Positions 20,122-29,081 of a stretch of DNA of 64,000 bases are shown here, in pieces. Both the position numbers and the translations under genes were made by a program. The notes beneath the pieces are model-generated. The model saw only the letters and a program-made list of their open reading frames with translations, had not been told where the DNA came from and searched no databases. This stretch comes from Phycisphaerales bacterium (lineage in GTDB: Bacteria > Planctomycetota > Phycisphaerae > Phycisphaerales > UBA1924). The number at the start of each line of letters is the position of its first letter. Position 1 is the stretch's first letter. The DNA lies in NCBI GenBank assembly GCA_015487555.1, contig WFPK01000053.1, forward strand, positions 1-64,000, read 5' to 3'.

Positions 20122-21048
20122 TTAGTTATTGAGTGATTCTTCGAGCTTGTGGGCCGCTTGGGCCTGCTCTTCGTACCGGAGCCGATTGTTGCGGTGATCC
20201 ATCAGGAAATGCACCTTGCTGGCGAGTTCTTTGCCCGCTTGCTGAACCAGCTGCTTGCGGGCCTGACCCAGGTGTGTTCTCCGTGAGAGGTGCACCACCA
20301 CCATGTGCTCACATTCGACGAGTTTGAGCCATTCGACCAGATCATCGACATGCATGTGCATCCCGATCTTGGCGCGTTCTTTGTGATCGGGCTCGAAGAA
20401 GGTGCACTCGGAGATGATGACCTGGGCCTTGCGGACATCATCGCGCAGCAGATGAGCCCCCGGGAGCGTATCGCCGGTGTAGGCGAGTAATGGCACTTCG
20501 AGGTGGTTGACGATCTCTTCGCCGCTCTGCTTCATATCGCGGAGTTTTTCCTGAGGCAACCCGACGAGGTGTTCTTTGAGTTTGGTGCGCTTCTCGATAA
20601 TCACATACCCGACCGAGGGCGCAGTGTGCTCGGTGTGGAAGGCCCGGAGCATGATGTTGTTCTTGATCTGGATTTCCTGCTCGTGTTCGAGCGGGATCAG
20701 TTCGTAGGGGGTTTTTTGGCGCTCGAGGCTCTGGAACCCGTCCATCATGCCTCGGACATCGGATTCGATGCGTGCATCGCAGACGATGGTGCCCGGGCCC
20801 ATGCCTTGGAAGTTGCGCTGCGAGCACCAGTAGGCCAAGCCGCCGACATGATCCATGTGCCCATGGCTGAGGGCACAGAACTTGGCAGCCAGCGCCGAGC
20901 GCGGGGCCATGCCCATATCGAAGCAGACATCCATCTCGGGGATATTGATCGTGGTGGCTTCGCCCGCGACGGAGTAGCCTTGAACGCGAAAGGGTGGGAG
21001 GTAGAGGAATCCGAGCGAGCCGTCGCGTGGTGGTGGTCTTGGGATCAT
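20122..21048 (-). CDS. MBL-fold metallohydrolase, ribonuclease Z-like
   Basis: FCALSHGHMDHVGGLAYW, LLAYTGDT, VIISECTFFEPDHKERA motifs. Confidence 0.85.
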   Translation of the reverse strand: MIPRPPPRDGSLGFLYLPPFRVQGYSVAGEATTINIPEMDVCFDMGMAPRSALAAKFCALSHGHMDHVGGLAYWCSQRNFQGMGPGTIVCDARIESDVRGMMDGFQSLERQKTPYELIPLEHEQEIQIKNNIMLRAFHTEHTAPSVGYVIIEKRTKLKEHLVGLPQEKLRDMKQSGEEIVNHLEVPLLAYTGDTLPGAHLLRDDVRKAQVIISECTFFEPDHKERAKIGMHMHVDDLVEWLKLVECEHMVVVHLSRRTHLGQARKQLVQQAGKELASKVHFLMDHRNNRLRYEEQAQAAHKLEESLNN

Positions 21049-21137
21049 GGCAGTGAAACTCCGTTGACAGCGTGTTATCGCTGAAAAAAGTGATGATTAC
21101 TCGTCGCTACGAGCACGGTTGAGTCTAGGTTCCCAAT

Positions 21138-21233
21138 GGTGGCCCGGCTCGCCGAGCCGGGTCTTCTCTGAGTTCTCGCATTCTTTTTCCACGCCCACAT
21201 GCTCAAGAACCCGGCTCGGCGAGCCGGGCCACC
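21138..21233. repeat. 96-bp paired-hairpin inverted repeat (REPIN/BIME-like), second element
   Basis: GGTGGCCCGGCTCGCCGAGCCGGGT (21138-21162) vs ACCCGGCTCGGCGAGCCGGGCCACC (21209-21233). Confidence 0.8.
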
Positions 21234-21952
21234 GAAGACTCAGTTGGAACAGTGTGTGATTGCCCACACTCCGGGCATGTGAGGGAGGGGAGATCGGTGG
21301 AGTCGTAGGCGCAGTGGATGCACAGCCCGGCATCGCGCCGGCTCTTGGCGATGGCGTCGTGGGTGTGGGTCTTGAAGTATCTCGTCAGCCAGACGATCAA
21401 GGCGGGGAAGCCGAAGTAGGTGCCGACTTTGATGATCGAGAAGAGGGTTTGGGCGGGGAGGAACTCGATCCGTGCTGGCGTGCCGGGCTGGAACCGGGCG
21501 AGCCATGAATCATTCTTGGCGAAGCGGATGAGCTCTTGATGAGCATCGTTGAGCTCCGATTGAGTGAGTTCCAGATCGAAGAGTTGCCAGCGGTAATCAT
21601 CGGGAGAACTCAACAATGATTCACGGTAGTAAAACTCAAGAATATGATCGATCGGACCAACTTCGCTATATGGTGAAAGCGTGACAGAACCCATTCCGAT
21701 CAGTGCCGGGTCATCAAACCAAGCATTGATCGCGTCTTGATCTTCTGGATCGGCATAGATGTGAACTCCATCTTCTGCGCGGACAATATAAAATGTGGGG
21801 TACCATCCGCACCGTGTAGCGGATCCAAAAACAGGCAAGATAAACCCGGCCCCCAGCATCGTCTGGAACAAGAGTAAGGTGACATATCTTCGGATGGTTG
21901 ATTTCTGAAGCATCCCACTCTCTTTACGCACCGATTCCCCTCTCTGATCCAC
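21203..21952 (-). CDS. Hypothetical membrane protein with C-terminal zinc-ribbon
   Basis: TM segments; LCIHCAYDSTDLPSLTCPECGQ two CxxC knuckles; C-terminus runs into the 96-bp repeat. Confidence 0.65.
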   Translation of the reverse strand: MDQRGESVRKESGMLQKSTIRRYVTLLLFQTMLGAGFILPVFGSATRCGWYPTFYIVRAEDGVHIYADPEDQDAINAWFDDPALIGMGSVTLSPYSEVGPIDHILEFYYRESLLSSPDDYRWQLFDLELTQSELNDAHQELIRFAKNDSWLARFQPGTPARIEFLPAQTLFSIIKVGTYFGFPALIVWLTRYFKTHTHDAIAKSRRDAGLCIHCAYDSTDLPSLTCPECGQSHTVPTESSVARLAEPGS

Positions 21953-21981
21953 CAGCCTCTCGATGGCATATCATCGACCCT

Positions 21982-22812
21982 ATGACCACACCTCAAACCC
22001 CCGAAAAAACAGACTCGACCGATCAACTCGCTCAGCCTAATCAGCCTGCCGAGCATCAGGAATCCGTAGGCGAGATCATCAAACGGCTTGGCCCGGCAGC
22101 TTGGCTTGGGATCGCCTGGGCGGTGTTGCCGGGGATCGCGGGGTTGACGCTCTTGGCCAATATGGGGACAGCGACGCGGCTGTTGGTCGGGACGGATGAA
22201 AATCCCGGGCTGCCTTTGGCGATGGGGATCGCGTTGTATGTTGCGATCTTCATCATCACGGCTGGGCTTGGGGTGCTGCCGACGGTTTCGCAGGCGATCC
22301 TTGCCGGGTTTGCCTTTGGGATCACCTGGGGATTCCCCGCTGCGCTCGTCGGCTTTGCGGGCGCATCAATCATCGGATACACCGTGGCCAATGTGGTGGC
22401 CCGCAAGAAGATCGAAGATGAGATTCACAACCATCCCAAAGCCGCCATCATCCGCGATGCGTTCATTCGTCATGGCAAGGTGCGGGCGTTGGTGATCCTG
22501 ATTTTGATCCGTGTGCCTCCCAACTCGCCGTTCGCGCTGACGAACTACGCGATGAGTGTTTCGGGTGTGAAGCTGGTGCCGTTTTTGATCGCAACGGTGG
22601 TGGGGATGGCCCCGCGAACCTTTGCTGCGGTGTGGATCGGATCGCAGGTGAGCAGCTGGGACGAAGCGAAAATGCCCAAATGGCTGGTGATTGGCGGAAT
22701 TGTGCTGGCGGTGGTGATTCTGGTCGGGCTTGGGAACCTTGCCAACAAAGCAGTTGAATCGGCGATGAAGGACAATGGGCAAGGCAATAGCGGACAAGGC
22801 GATGAAGAATAA
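21982..22812 (+). CDS. TVP38/TMEM64 (DedA/VTT-like) membrane protein
   Basis: GLGVLPTVSQAILAGFAFGITWGFPAALVGFAGASIIGYTVA and RVPPNSPFALTNYAMSVSGVKLVPFLIATVVGMAPRT. Confidence 0.85.
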   Translation: MTTPQTPEKTDSTDQLAQPNQPAEHQESVGEIIKRLGPAAWLGIAWAVLPGIAGLTLLANMGTATRLLVGTDENPGLPLAMGIALYVAIFIITAGLGVLPTVSQAILAGFAFGITWGFPAALVGFAGASIIGYTVANVVARKKIEDEIHNHPKAAIIRDAFIRHGKVRALVILILIRVPPNSPFALTNYAMSVSGVKLVPFLIATVVGMAPRTFAAVWIGSQVSSWDEAKMPKWLVIGGIVLAVVILVGLGNLANKAVESAMKDNGQGNSGQGDEE

Positions 22813-22939
22813 AAGTCTGCCTCAAAGCGGTGTCTCAATGATTGCTCGAAGCGTGGCGCATGAAGCCTGTGGGGAAAAGTGTCGATATGGTGTGAATGAA
22901 TCATATTTTTTATTGCTTTCGTTTACGGTCTAGTATCTC

Positions 22940-24076
22940 TTGATGCCCACACAAGCCGACCCATCTTCTTTGCCGAATCCTGAGCTCAAAGCCAGGGCAT
23001 GTCCGTATGCCGGGCATCGTGCTGTCGGGTCTGCTCAACCGAGCTCGGTGCTCGGGCAGGCAGCGTGTGTGATGGTCGGCACACGGGTGCATGCCAGTGC
23101 CAAGCATGATCGGCGTCGGCTCGGCTCGCAGGCTTTGCATTGGGGCGTGTTGTTTGTTGCGATTTTGCTTTCATTGCCGATCGTGCTGCCGACGCTTTCT
23201 GAGCCGATGCGTGGGTGGATCGACACCAACATTCTGCACTCGCCGGGCAACTGGAAGAGCATCGCGCTGAGCTTGCTGGCTTCGGGTGTGTTTTCGGTCG
23301 GGTTTGTGCACCGGGTTGGGCGCGAGCGGGTGCAGAGCAGCTGCGCGATGCTGCGTCGGCTTGGCCCGGCGACGATCCTCGGGGTGGCGTGGTCGATCAT
23401 CCCCTCGTTCGCGGGCGTGATGCTGATCTTGAATATGGAACCCATCCGTCTGGCACTCGTCGGCGACGCGTCGAGCAGCGTCCACTTGGCTATGGGGATG
23501 CTGATCTATCTGGTCGGGTTTATTGTCCTGGCCGGGTTTGGATGCCTGCCGACGGTTTCGCAGGCGATCCTGGCCGGGTATGCCTTCGGGTTGCCGATGG
23601 GGCTCGGGCTTGCCCTGATTGGGTTCGGCGGGGCTTGCCTTGTCGGATATGGATTTGTTCAGCGGGTCGTCCGGGTTCGTGTCGAGCATGAGCTCGAGCG
23701 CTGCCCCAAGGTGATCTTCATGCGCGATGCGCTCTTGCGGGCCAAGCCGACCAAGGCGGTGGTGATGGTGGCGCTCTTGCGCGCATCGCCGAGCACACCC
23801 TTTGCGTTGACCAACCTCTTGCTGGGCTCGATCGGCATTTCCCGAAGCGTGTTCTTCTTGGGCACGATCATCGGGATGTTCCCGCGCACGCTCGCTGCGG
23901 TGCTGATCGGGCATCAGATCACCGTGTGGACCGGCGAGTTTGACAAGCCGATGTGGGTGCTTGTGACCGGGATCATCGCTCTGGTGATTTTGGTGGTGTT
24001 GATCTCGCGGGCAGCTGGCAGTGCTTTGGCCCATGTTGCCCAAACTCAAGACACTTCGCCGATCTTTGCCCACTGA
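22940..24076 (+). CDS. TVP38/TMEM64 (DedA/VTT-like) membrane protein, tandem paralogue
   Basis: GFGCLPTVSQAILAGYAFGLPMGLGLALIGFGGACLVGYG and RASPSTPFALTNLLLGSIGISRSVFFLGTIIGMFPRT, aligned with the preceding gene. Confidence 0.83.
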   Translation: MMPTQADPSSLPNPELKARACPYAGHRAVGSAQPSSVLGQAACVMVGTRVHASAKHDRRRLGSQALHWGVLFVAILLSLPIVLPTLSEPMRGWIDTNILHSPGNWKSIALSLLASGVFSVGFVHRVGRERVQSSCAMLRRLGPATILGVAWSIIPSFAGVMLILNMEPIRLALVGDASSSVHLAMGMLIYLVGFIVLAGFGCLPTVSQAILAGYAFGLPMGLGLALIGFGGACLVGYGFVQRVVRVRVEHELERCPKVIFMRDALLRAKPTKAVVMVALLRASPSTPFALTNLLLGSIGISRSVFFLGTIIGMFPRTLAAVLIGHQITVWTGEFDKPMWVLVTGIIALVILVVLISRAAGSALAHVAQTQDTSPIFAH

Positions 24077-24118
24077 GCTTGTGCTTGTTCATAGAACCAA
24101 TGTATATAGAATCAGGTA

Positions 24119-25693
24119 TCAGGATGGCCCTTTGGTCAAGAGCACAAAGAGGACGGTGGCACCGATGATGGTGAAGTTGTGTAAGAAATGCGCAGTCATC
24201 GGCGCGATCAATGACCCACGCCATTCACGCATAAACGCGAACATAAATCCAAGGGCGATCAAAGGCGAGACCATCAAAGGCCCGTAGCTGTGCATAAAGG
24301 CAAAGAGTGCAGCACTGAGCAGGGCAGCGAAAACCCAGTGCATCGAGCTGCGCAGATGCCGAAAGAGTGCTCCGCGGAAGACGGTTTCTTCAACGATCGG
24401 TGCCCAAGTGACCGCGAGCAAAAAGAGCAGGATCACAGTGAACACATCGCCCGATGCAATGATTTCAACGATCGGATTGCTCATCGGATCGGGCTCAGGA
24501 GCAGCTCCATTGCTGAGCATGGTTTTGATGAATTTCTGGAGAACAAGCAGGACCATGGTGATGAGGGTGCCAGCAAGGAACAAAGGCACCGAGGCGATAT
24601 AGGCGAGTATCCCGCACCCGATCTCTTTGAGCACGCCTTCGCCCTTGTGCCAACCGATGGCTTTTCTCCAGCTCTGGCGGCGCATCCCGCGAAAAAGCCC
24701 CCAGAAGATCGTCGCAAGCATCAGCCATTGGAGGATTAGCGTGTAGGGGGCGATCTGCGGGAAGATATGGGCAGCGACGAGCATGGCCAGGAACGAGCCG
24801 ACAAAGACGACATAGGTTTCGAGGAAAACGCTGCCACCCTTCGCCGGGACATGGTTGCGGAACTTGATCTTCCCCGATGAGACCCAGACAATCCCGAGCA
24901 CCAGCAGGCAGAGCCCTGCCAAAGGCACAATCAGGAGGACAAGCCCTGCGATGGACATGAAGATGATGATCGGCCATGCGCCGTCAATCAGCTCGGCTCG
25001 GCGCGGGTCGGTGTCATCGAGCCCGTGCGTGAGGGCGACTTGGCCGACAAGTCCGTATCGGGCAGCGATCTGATCTCGTTCGTTGTCTTCGAGTGCGTCG
25101 ATGCCGAAGATATACATGGCTTCAAGGATATCGAGATCGCTGGCGACAAGGTCGTCGGGCTGTTGGTGCTCGAGGCGCTCGGCTTTGAGTGCTTCGATCC
25201 GCTCGAGGGCTGCCTCGGTGCCTTCGAGCTCGCCCGCGAGCAGAATCACCCGAACCTTGTCCTCATCGATCAGGAGTGTTTCGTCCTTGACGAGCATGGA
25301 CATATTCTTGAGGTGAGGCTTGAACACAGCGAACCCACGCATTGCGATCCGGGCGGGGATGTCGATCTCGCCGAAGTTCCCTCGCGCTGGGCGATCGGGC
25401 GATTCGACCGCCGTCGGCGCAGGCTGGGTGCCAAAGAGCTTGTGCTTGAAGTTTTCGCCGGTGTTGGTCCAGAGGAGCACCATCGCAACGACCACGATGC
25501 ACGACAAGAGGGCCAATGCCCGCGAGGTCGGAGTGCCTAGGTCTGGTGGGTCGATCGGGTTGCCCTGCTTGGTCGTCGGGTTGCTCAGATCGTGCCTCAT
25601 CGCATCGGCGACGGGCGACCAGGCGGTGTCGAGTTGCGGCCTGTCTTTGTCGGGTTGGTGTTCGTTCGGGTCGGTGTTCATGCAGCAGTCCAC
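24119..25693 (-). CDS. CPBP family intramembrane glutamic endopeptidase (CAAX/Rce1-like)
   Basis: APIVEETVFRGALFRHLRSSMHWVFAALLSAALFAFMHSYG.. and FLHNFTIIG motifs. Confidence 0.85.
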   Translation of the reverse strand: MDCCMNTDPNEHQPDKDRPQLDTAWSPVADAMRHDLSNPTTKQGNPIDPPDLGTPTSRALALLSCIVVVAMVLLWTNTGENFKHKLFGTQPAPTAVESPDRPARGNFGEIDIPARIAMRGFAVFKPHLKNMSMLVKDETLLIDEDKVRVILLAGELEGTEAALERIEALKAERLEHQQPDDLVASDLDILEAMYIFGIDALEDNERDQIAARYGLVGQVALTHGLDDTDPRRAELIDGAWPIIIFMSIAGLVLLIVPLAGLCLLVLGIVWVSSGKIKFRNHVPAKGGSVFLETYVVFVGSFLAMLVAAHIFPQIAPYTLILQWLMLATIFWGLFRGMRRQSWRKAIGWHKGEGVLKEIGCGILAYIASVPLFLAGTLITMVLLVLQKFIKTMLSNGAAPEPDPMSNPIVEIIASGDVFTVILLFLLAVTWAPIVEETVFRGALFRHLRSSMHWVFAALLSAALFAFMHSYGPLMVSPLIALGFMFAFMREWRGSLIAPMTAHFLHNFTIIGATVLFVLLTKGPS

Positions 25694-26048
25694 AGCGGGT
25701 TTGGTCAGGATTCAGGCATCTTTCGGCGGATTCCTTCCCCATCATCGGCCAGTTTTATCAGTTCGCCCGATCTTGTTTGTGGGGATTTGGATTCAGAGAT
25801 TGACCGAACGGATTGATGAGCCTAATTTACCTTCCCCACACGATTTGTGTTGGGATTGATCTGACAAACATGCAGCTTGAGTTTGGTGAATACAACCACC
25901 CGTTCAAACTGTCCGCCCTGCCCGGTAGGCAGCGTTTCGAGCACGACCGCGGTCGCTGCTGATCTTCATGACGCCTCGTCGAGGTATCCATGCAGACTCA
26001 GAAGCTGTCCAAAGCCTGCATGATCTGATACGAAAAGGAGATGGACCT

Positions 26049-26504
26049 ATGGGATCCACCAAGAAGCACACGCACCTCCGCCGACAGACCTTCGTTGCCA
26101 AGAAGGGCGAAATCACCAAGCAATGGCGCATCGTCGATGCAACCGATCAACGCCTTGGGCGCATGGCCACCGAGATCGCCACCGTGCTCATGGGCAAGCA
26201 TCGCCCCGAGTACACCCCCCATGTCGATTGTGGCGACTTTGTGATCGTCACCAACGCCTCGAAGGTCGCCCTCTCGGGGCGTAAGGCCGAGCAGAAGCTC
26301 CGCCTGACCTACTCGGGCTACCCCGGTGGGCAGAGCGCCGAGTCGTATGGGCACCTCCGCGATCGCAAGCCTGAGCTTTTGATCGAAGAAGCAGTGCGGC
26401 GCATGCTCCCCAAGAGCCGACTCGGTCGCCAGATGCTCAAGAAGCTCAAGGTCTACGCGGGTGAGGATCACCCACACGCTGGCGTCAACGCGATCGCACT
26501 CTAA
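26049..26504 (+). CDS. rplM: 50S ribosomal protein L13
   Basis: KQWRIVDATDQRLGRMATEIATVLMGKHRPEYTPHVDCGDFVIVTNA. Confidence 0.96.
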   Translation: MGSTKKHTHLRRQTFVAKKGEITKQWRIVDATDQRLGRMATEIATVLMGKHRPEYTPHVDCGDFVIVTNASKVALSGRKAEQKLRLTYSGYPGGQSAESYGHLRDRKPELLIEEAVRRMLPKSRLGRQMLKKLKVYAGEDHPHAGVNAIAL

Positions 26505-26606
26505 AACACAGGTACACAACGCAACACGAAAACACCCCCTGCCCAAAGTGCTCTGGCATGTGACCAGAAGCATGGATGCGGGCAGCGAACGAAAGGTTAC
26601 ACACTT

Positions 26607-27137
26607 ATGGCCGGTTACGAAACCACCATCACCAATCCAGAACTCGCTGGCGAAAATGTCGCCAGCTCCGCCGAAACCCAGCAGGCGACTCGCGTGCTGC
26701 CCGATCCAAAGCCTGCCGACAAGCACGGGTGGTGGTGGGGCACCGGACGACGCAAAGCCGCGGTCGCTCGTGTGCGTTTTCGCCCGGCTGCCGATTCAGG
26801 TAAGGGCGAGTTGAAGATTCAGGTCAGCCGAAAGAAGTTCAAAACCATCGAAGAGTATTTCTCCGAGATGCAAGATCGTGCCGATGCGGTTGCGCCCCTC
26901 AAGCTGACTGACACCGAAGGCAAGCTCGACATCTTCGTCCGCGCCCACGGCGGCGGGTACATGGGCCAAGCACAGGCCATCCGTTTGGGAATCTCACGAG
27001 CACTTGTTGGATACGACCCAAACTTCGAGCCCGCCTTGCGTGAAGCCGGGTTCCTGACCCGCGACGCCCGCAAGGTCGAACGCAAGAAGTACGGCCAGCC
27101 CGGCGCCCGCGCCCGCTTCCAGTTCTCGAAACGCTAA
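26607..27137 (+). CDS. rpsI: 30S ribosomal protein S9
   Basis: [18 protein letters not shown] and C-terminal [23 protein letters not shown]. Confidence 0.96.
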   Translation: MAGYETTITNPELAGENVASSAETQQATRVLPDPKPADKHGWWWGTGRRKAAVARVRFRPAADSGKGELKIQVSRKKFKTIEEYFSEMQDRADAVAPLKLTDTEGKLDIFVRAHGGGYMGQAQAIRLGISRALVGYDPNFEPALREAGFLTRDARKVERKKYGQPGARARFQFSKR

Positions 27138-27179
27138 AAAAACACAGCAAGACTTGTGCTCTTGTCCTCGTTTATTCAC

Positions 27180-27210
27180 CCAGCCCGGAGAAGTTCGGGC
27201 TGGTTTTTTT
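27180..27210 (+). terminator. Rho-independent terminator of rplM-rpsI
   Basis: CCAGCCCG gagaagtt CGGGCTGG TTTTTTT. Confidence 0.88.
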
Positions 27211-27235
27211 ACATCATTCACGCAAAGCGGATACA

Positions 27236-27964
27236 GTGGAAGCAGTGCGTAAACGAGTGTCATCATGTCTGGGTTGGGTTGATCGCCATGCCATCGGTGT
27301 GGCGATTGGTGGTGCGTTGGCAACGATCATGCTCGGTATGATCGCTGGTATTGGTGTCGCCCGGCTCAACGATGTGCCCGCGTGGTGGATGCAGGCCCAA
27401 GAAGTGATGGGCGATGAGTCGACGATTCGATTGCAGGCCCAGCAACTCGAAAACGCAGTGACCACCCAGCTGACCGCGATCCGAAACCAGGACGATCCTC
27501 GGTGGAGCATCGCGATCACACCCGATCAGGCCAATGCATGGCTCGACGCTCGGCTGGTCGATACCATCGTCACCCACATGGGCGATGAGGCCTGGCCAAG
27601 AACGATCGAACGGGTGCTCCTTGGTGTAGAAGCAGATCAGATGATCCTCGGGGTTCGCGCCAGGCACCAGCAAGGATCGGTTATTCTCTGGGCGCATGTG
27701 ACACTCGAGCTCGATGCGCAAGGTGTGCTTTGGGCAAAGCTCACCAGCACCCACGCCGGGCGGGCGTGGGTGCCGATGGGTGTGGTGAGCGCATTTGACA
27801 ATCAGCAGCGCTCTTGGGCACGATTCAAGATCGGATCGAGCGCTCTTGAGCTCGGCGATGGCCGCACTGCCAGGCTTCTCGCGTTGCGAGTCAATGATGG
27901 GCGTATTGAGCTGGTGCTCGAAACGACCGCTGGTACGATTGATGATCCGGATATGCAGGACTAG
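27236..27964 (+). CDS. Hypothetical membrane-anchored protein
   Basis: GTG start; N-terminal TM (IGGALATIMLGMIAGIGVA); no family recognised. Confidence 0.6.
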   Translation: MEAVRKRVSSCLGWVDRHAIGVAIGGALATIMLGMIAGIGVARLNDVPAWWMQAQEVMGDESTIRLQAQQLENAVTTQLTAIRNQDDPRWSIAITPDQANAWLDARLVDTIVTHMGDEAWPRTIERVLLGVEADQMILGVRARHQQGSVILWAHVTLELDAQGVLWAKLTSTHAGRAWVPMGVVSAFDNQQRSWARFKIGSSALELGDGRTARLLALRVNDGRIELVLETTAGTIDDPDMQD

Positions 27965-28049
27965 GTCGTGTCTGACGGCTCATTTTCTTTCAGTAGAACA
28001 GGCTTTGGGCCTTATTCTACCAAGAGTGTGGGAGCCATCAGACATAACC
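27964..28049. repeat. Imperfect inverted repeat, third paired-arm element
   Basis: GGTCGTGTCTGACGGCTC (27964-27981) vs GAGCCATCAGACATAACC (28032-28049); inner GTAGAA..TTCTAC arms; may act as terminator. Confidence 0.5.
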
Positions 28050-28139
28050 AATCCAACTCTTGTCCAACTCTTGCCCCGCTTTGCGATCTCGCCAGGAGAG
28101 ACAAGGGCTGGCGGACTTGTTTGTCAGAACACCAACCAA

Positions 28140-28757
28140 TCAAGATGCCAGTGGCGAAGTGATCCGCTTTGTGCTCGATTGGCGCACTGTGGCGTCGATA
28201 AGTTTTCGAGCACCCGGCGTCTGAATTGTACGGATCGTGTCGGCGTGCTTGGTGAAGAGTTCACGGAATGCCGGATCGCGGTTCATGGTGTACTCGAGTG
28301 ATTGGATGATCGACGCAGTGTTGGTTTTGAGATTCTTTGAGCGAATCATTGTTGCAATGAGCGCAGCACCAAGCACGATCGGGCCTTGGGCTGGGGCGGG
28401 AATCCAAGGCGAGAGTGCATCGGCAGCTTTGGTCAACGAATCGCTTGGGTTCTGCGCTTCGGCGATCACCAGATCCGCCTGAGCAATCGCGGCATTGAGT
28501 GCACTGAGCTGCGCTTTGGCATTGGCGATCGCAGCGTCGAGATACGGCGCATCGGCGGAAGTATCCTCGATTGTTTCACGCTTGTTTTCGAGTGCGATCA
28601 GCTGATTTTGCACATCGGTTTCGATCACGGCTGCCTTTGCTCGCCAGGCGCTTGTTTGGGCCAATGCGCCCTCGAGATTGGCGCACCCGCCGATCATCGT
28701 GAGTGCCAAGATGGCGATGATGATGCTTGCTGTATTGATGATGATTTGTTTCGACAT
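28140..28757 (-). CDS. Small lipoprotein with a long helical region and one C-proximal hydrophobic segment
   Basis: ATG at 28757: MSKQIIINTASIIIAILALTMIGGCAN lipobox; Ala/Asp-rich helix; GPIVLGAALIATMI segment; RBS GGGGAGA 7 nt upstream. Confidence 0.75.
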   Translation of the reverse strand: MSKQIIINTASIIIAILALTMIGGCANLEGALAQTSAWRAKAAVIETDVQNQLIALENKRETIEDTSADAPYLDAAIANAKAQLSALNAAIAQADLVIAEAQNPSDSLTKAADALSPWIPAPAQGPIVLGAALIATMIRSKNLKTNTASIIQSLEYTMNRDPAFRELFTKHADTIRTIQTPGARKLIDATVRQSSTKRITSPLAS

Positions 28758-28815
28758 GTCTGTTCTCCCCGCGTGCACAACAACCCCCCGGCTGCACGCG
28801 AAAGCCGGGGAGATG
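28757..28815 (-). promoter_or_regulatory. Structured 5' leader with mutually exclusive stems overlapping the RBS
   Basis: RNA-sense: TCTCCCCGGCTttcgcgtgcAGCCGGGGggttgttgTGCACGCGGGGAGAacagacATG. Confidence 0.6.
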
Positions 28816-29039
28816 GGGTGTTGATGATGCGGGGAATGATGAAGCCGAGCACTCGGAACATCGGGCATGGTGATGGTACAGGGAAAAGACGGATTGACAA
28901 GCATGATTCGCTGGAGCGCACGGACTTTGCGCACGAGGGTTGGTATTGGGCAAGCTGATATCGGGCAAAGAAGAGAATGAGCGGGGTTTGGTTGTTGAGT
29001 GTGGATCGCACGGAGAAAAGTGGGCACAGGGGGACTTTC

Positions 29040-29081
29040 TTCAGCTTTTGATCTTCGGCTTTTGATCTTCGGCTTTTGATC
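29040..29081. repeat. 14-bp tandem repeat, about 3 copies
   Basis: CTTCAGCTTTTGAT CTTCGGCTTTTGAT CTTCGGCTTTTGAT. Confidence 0.85.
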
